From assembly GCF_000236925.1 (NCBI RefSeq), contig NC_016941.1:2108001-2172000 (forward strand): a stretch of 64,000 bases of DNA, read 5' to 3'. This DNA comes from Staphylococcus argenteus. Lineage in GTDB: Bacteria; Bacillota; Bacilli; Staphylococcales; Staphylococcaceae. The translations under genes were made by a program, and so were the position numbers. Of the stretch, positions 61,301 to 64,000 are shown one piece after another. Each line of letters starts with the position of its first letter. The stretch's first letter is position 1. Under the pieces are notes generated by a model. It did not search any database and was not told where the DNA came from. It was given only the letters and a program-made list of their open reading frames with translations.

Positions 61301-64000
61301 ATTTGCTTTTGTTGTTAGTTCACCTTTTGCAACATCTTTAATAGTAGTATCTGCGGTAATACCTTGAATATCAGTAACTGCTTGATCTTTAATTTGTGTT
61401 ACTTCATTTGTTGTTTGCGCATTTAAGATATCTTGATAAGCTTTTTCTTTAGCTTTTGTAACTAAATCTTTTGCTGCATTTTTCTCTTCAGTCGTAGCAC
61501 CCGTTGTATTATCAATAGCTTGATTTTGTGTTGCAACAGCTTGGTCTACATCATTTTTCGCATTTGATTTAACTGCTGTTGCTGGTTGCGTACTTTGAAT
61601 TGAATTTTTACCTGCATCTTTCGCAGCGTCTACACCATTATTATCATTTGCTGCTGTGATATTATTTTTCGCATCTGTAACTGCTTGTGCTAATTGTTGA
61701 ATAGCCGCTTCTTTCTCTTCATTTGTAGCGTTTTGATCATTATTAATCACTGTTGTTTGCGCAGCTTGTAATTGATCGATTTCATCTTTGGCTGCTTGTT
61801 TTTTCATAACTTTTGGCGTTACAGCATTAATCGCTGCTTCTGCAGTTGCTTTCGCCTCATCGACTTCTGCATTAGTATTTGCTGCTGTGATTGCTTGATT
61901 TGCTTTAGCATTTTCAGTATTTGCTTCAGTTTCTGCATCTTGTTTTTCTTCATCAGTTGCATCTGCAGTAGCTTGAATTGCTTGTAATTTATTATTTAAA
62001 ATTGTTGTGATTTCATTGCGTGCAGTTGCTTTTTTATTAACAGTTGGTGTTACTTGATCAATACTTGTTTCACCATTTGTTTTAGCTTGATCTACATCAT
62101 TTTGGCTATTTGCTGCTTCGATATTGCTATTTGCTTGTGTCACAGCATTGTCTACATCAGTATTTGCTGCAGCAATTTCTTCTGCAGTAATGTCTTGTGT
62201 TTGAGCGATTGCTGTTTTACGTTCATTTGCTTTCGTAGCAATAGCTTGTTTTGCATCATCTTTAGTTGTAGTAGCAGGTTGAATCGCTTCAATTTTAGCA
62301 ATCTCTGCATTTTTAGCAGCTTCAACATCAGCATTTGAATGCGCATCATCTATAGCTGTATCAGCAGTTGTTTTTTCAGTTTGAACTAGTTGTTTTGCTG
62401 CCGCTTTTTCTTCTGTTGTTGCTCCGTTATTTGCATCTATAGCTGTTTCTTGAGCTTGTACTTTTTCTGCTATAGCTTGTTTCGCTGCTGGTTTAACATT
62501 TGCATCTGGTGTAATTGCTGCAATTGTACCTTCGTTAGTAGTTTTGACATTATCTACATCAGTATTTGCTGCTGCATTATCAATATCAGCATTTGCAGTA
62601 ACTACTGCTTCGTCAACTTTATCTTTGGCTGCTTGTTGTTCTTCAGTCGTTGAAGCATTCATTGCTTCAATTGCTGTTTTACGTTCGCTAGCTTTTTGAG
62701 CAATTTCCGCTTTAGCTTCAGTCTTTTTCGTTGTGGCAGCTTGAATCTGATTAATTGCAGAAATACCATTATCTTTGGCAGTTGCTACTCCATTATTTGT
62801 ATTTTCAGTATCTATATTTGTTAACGCTTCTTGTTTTTTCGCATCCAATTGAGTATATGCAGCTTCTTTTTCTTCTGTTGTTGAAGCATTACTATTTTGG
62901 ATTTCTTGTTTACGAGTATTATATGCATTTTCTACTGCTGCTGTAGCTTCAGGTTTAACTCTCACTTGTGTTTGAATTGCATTAATTTTATCTAAAACTT
63001 TCGCTTTAGTATCAGCAACTTCTTGTTTTGATTTAACAACTTTAATGTCATGTAAACCTTCTTTTTGTGCAGTGTCTACGGCTTGTTTTGCTTCTGCTAC
63101 TTCTTCATCAGTTGCATTTGTAACTGCAGCATTTTGAGCATTTTTAGCCGCAGCCGCTTGTTTAACTTCTTTATATGCATTCATTTTAGTTTCAGTAGAG
63201 TCAGTAAGATTTTCAATTTTAAAAATTTCTTCGTTTTTAACTCGTTCTAAATCTTGTGCCGTTGTAGTCGCTTCAATCGCTTTAACACCAGCTTCTTTAG
63301 CAGCATTTATACGTTCAATAGCTTCTGCTACTTCTTCATTCGTAGTATCAGGGTTTAATGGTGCCTCATCAATTTGAGCTTGAACCACTTCATAATATTC
63401 ATCTAGCGCAGCTGCTTTCGCTGAAGTAGTTGGTGCAGTTTGATTAATATCATTAATTGCTTTCGTTTTAATCGCTTCTACTTGTTCATTAGTCGTTGCT
63501 GCATCTATATCTTTTATAGCTTTAGTTTCAATTTGACCAATTTTATTGTTCGCTACATCTTTTTCATCTTGTAATGATGCAGTAGACTTTTTAATTTGTT
63601 GTTTACGAGTAGTAACAGCTTGGATAATCTCTTGTTTCGCTTGTGGTTTAGTCGTTGGTGTAATTACATCTTGTTCTAAAACTGCAATACCATTGTCTTT
63701 TTCAGTTGTAACACCTTGAGCTGTTGTTTGTTTATTAATTTCTGCGATTGCATTATTTTTATCATTATTAACTTTAGTAACAAAGGCTGTAATTTCATCA
63801 CGTGTAACTTTTGTATTTTGCTGTGCTGCTGTGATTTTTTCCTGTGCTTTAGCGTCTAATTCTGCAATTGCTGCTTGATCATCGATTAAAGCCGCTTGTA
63901 ACTTTGTCACTAAGCCATCAATATCAGCTTGTGATGCACGATTTGCTGTTTCAACATGATTAGCATCTTCATTTAAAATTGTGTCCGCTTGTTGTTTAAG
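58373..64000 (-). CDS. fmtB: LPXTG-anchored repeat surface protein FmtB (Mrp/SasB), N-terminus outside window
   Basis: The frame is open to the window edge: 1,875 codons are present. The visible part starts inside a long run of ~75-80-residue DUF1542-type helical repeats; I count about 18 units, each with a TTEEK- or NATxEEK-like turn and an AxxxI pattern. From about 390 residues before the end it becomes a Ser/Thr/Asn/Asp-rich wall-spanning region, then the sortase motif LPDTG, a hydrophobic segment (YAELALGAGMAFLI) and RRFTKKDRQTEE. The signal peptide is not in view. The gene lies next to mtlD as in S. aureus, where fmtB affects methicillin resistance level. Confidence 0.92.
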   Translation of the reverse strand, partial: LKQQADTILNEDANHVETANRASQADIDGLVTKLQAALIDDQAAIAELDAKAQEKITAAQQNTKVTRDEITAFVTKVNNDKNNAIAEINKQTTAQGVTTEKDNGIAVLEQDVITPTTKPQAKQEIIQAVTTRKQQIKKSTASLQDEKDVANNKIGQIETKAIKDIDAATTNEQVEAIKTKAINDINQTAPTTSAKAAALDEYYEVVQAQIDEAPLNPDTTNEEVAEAIERINAAKEAGVKAIEATTTAQDLERVKNEEIFKIENLTDSTETKMNAYKEVKQAAAAKNAQNAAVTNATDEEVAEAKQAVDTAQKEGLHDIKVVKSKQEVADTKAKVLDKINAIQTQVRVKPEATAAVENAYNTRKQEIQNSNASTTEEKEAAYTQLDAKKQEALTNIDTENTNNGVATAKDNGISAINQIQAATTKKTEAKAEIAQKASERKTAIEAMNASTTEEQQAAKDKVDEAVVTANADIDNAAANTDVDNVKTTNEGTIAAITPDANVKPAAKQAIAEKVQAQETAIDANNGATTEEKAAAKQLVQTEKTTADTAIDDAHSNADVEAAKNAEIAKIEAIQPATTTKDDAKQAIATKANERKTAIAQTQDITAEEIAAANTDVDNAVTQANSNIEAANSQNDVDQAKTNGETSIDQVTPTVNKKATARNEITTILNNKLQAIQATADATDEEKQDAETEANTENAKANQAITAANTNAEVDEAKATAEAAINAVTPKVMKKQAAKDEIDQLQAAQTTVINNDQNATNEEKEAAIQQLAQAVTDAKNNITAANDNNGVDAAKDAGKNSIQSTQPATAVKSNAKNDVDQAVATQNQAIDNTTGATTEEKNAAKDLVTKAKEKAYQDILNAQTTNEVTQIKDQAVTDIQGITADTTIKDVAKGELTTKANDQKALIAQSADATTEEKDQANQQVDARLTQGMQNIENAQSIDDVNTAKDAGIQAIEPIQASTDVKTNARAELLNEMQNKINDILNDNDTTNEEKEKGIGPVRNAYEEGLNNINAASTTVDVNNAKDLAVNKVQHIQATPVKKPAGKTELEQAATERKQQIEQTPNASQQEINDAKQEVDNELNQAKTNVDQSSTDGYVDAAVKGGKAKINAVKTFSEYKKDSLAKIEDAYNAKVSEADNSNASTASEIAEAKQKLAEFKQTAEQNINQATSKDDIEIQIHNDLDNINNYVIPSAKKESATNELYAYADQKRNNISADTNATQDEKQAAINKVNQTVESALESINDGVENSDVDDALAQGKAAIDAVQVEATVKPKAIQVIDTKAEETKDSIDHSDQLTTEEKSEALATIKQITDQAKQGINDATTTAEVEKAKAQGLEAFDNIQIDSTEKQKAIEELETALDQIEAGVNVDADATTEEKEAFTNALEDILSKATEDISDQTTNAEIATVKNSALEELKAQRINPVVKKNALEAIREVVNKQIEIIKNADADASAKEIARTDLGRYFDRFADNLDKTQTNTEVAELQNVTIPAIEAIVPQNDPNANATPENTGQPNSTAATTNENVDAPSTTPSNSSMSTDESTTAPSAINSSSDNTTTNSNGNVNASTSTDNGTTDKPSPKTNSATPTEGTTNNNTTAATSGNDAPSNNSSSSTAPTATENTVASSATEGNMEPSTNDTNQNADVNNNADSQPANGKVAQPKSEATHKSEKDGKDSTNQSMVESTNETLPSADITEPKAPSVTSKDKEGSMSEQSEAGQSKSDTKVASNETDETTGKVDTDVSNNSTASKSVDAKDNMTSKDASQKDNMTTAGATDKATQNDNTKASVASVSNENNSTNQEMTETRKSNIDKYNAMSVQQNKDTKAEPKTNQKAKALPDTGMSHNDDLPYAELALGAGMAFLIRRFTKKDRQTEE

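Noticed and set aside
58782..63250. Many open frames on both strands inside fmtB
   Set aside because: They are shadows of the repeat-rich fmtB frame; their Leu/Phe/Cys-rich products come from the opposite strand of Ala/Thr/Gln/Lys codons.

Overview
The window is low-GC Firmicute chromosome. The gene order (tdk-prfA-prmC-sua5-ptpB, then TIGR01440 gene-glyA-upp-mnaA; rho; murZ; fba; pyrG-rpoE; luxS; pdp-deoC/deoD; czrAB; glmS; mtlARFD; fmtB with an LPDTG anchor) and the protein sequences are those of Staphylococcus, specifically the S. aureus complex. From memory, several normally invariant proteins (Rho, AldA, Tdk, Sua5) differ at some positions from S. aureus as I recall it, so S. argenteus or S. 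schweitzeri, or a divergent S. aureus, are possible. I could not align anything, so the species is left open.

Layout. 1-9.5 kb: nucleotide salvage, translation termination and modification genes, and rho, nearly all on the minus strand. 9.8-18.8 kb: aldehyde dehydrogenase, an HxlR regulator, murZ, fba, a DUF2529 protein, pyrG with a CTP-sensing attenuator, rpoE and a double-GNAT protein. 19.2-38.8 kb: coaW, an ATP-grasp/M20 pair, luxS, deoxynucleoside salvage, a PerR-boxed dps, a PUA/EVE plus degenerate McrB-like protein, manA, the CzrA/CzrB zinc efflux system, a six-span membrane protein, a structured 121-bp tandem repeat, a 28-residue membrane peptide, a HAD phosphatase and an ABC ATPase.

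39.85-50.30 kb is the accessory part: a degraded Tn7-like transposon inserted 20 bases beyond the glmS stop codon, at the classic attTn7 site. Both ends are visible: an 18-bp terminal inverted repeat matching at 15 of 18 positions (39857-39874 and 50281-50298), a 5-bp target duplication ACATG on each side, and three 20-bp-spaced putative TnsB sites at the right end. The transposition genes are ruined. tnsA and tnsB are gone, replaced by an ISL3-family remnant. tnsC has lost its start and carries a stop and a frameshift. tnsD has two frameshifts and a stop. tnsE is a continuous frame with three in-frame stops. The cargo has a deletion scar of a type I restriction-modification operon (hsdM start joined to hsdR end), then a three-gene Thoeris anti-phage operon: thsA (SIR2-SLOG NADase) and two quite different TIR proteins (thsB1, thsB2). 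The start of thsB1 looks damaged or unusual. The transposon can no longer move by itself, so the defence operon is stranded next to glmS.

50.3-64 kb: glmS with its 5' glmS ribozyme, the complete mannitol PTS operon (mtlA-mtlR-mtlF-mtlD), and the 3' part of fmtB, a repeat-rich wall-anchored surface protein that runs off the window.
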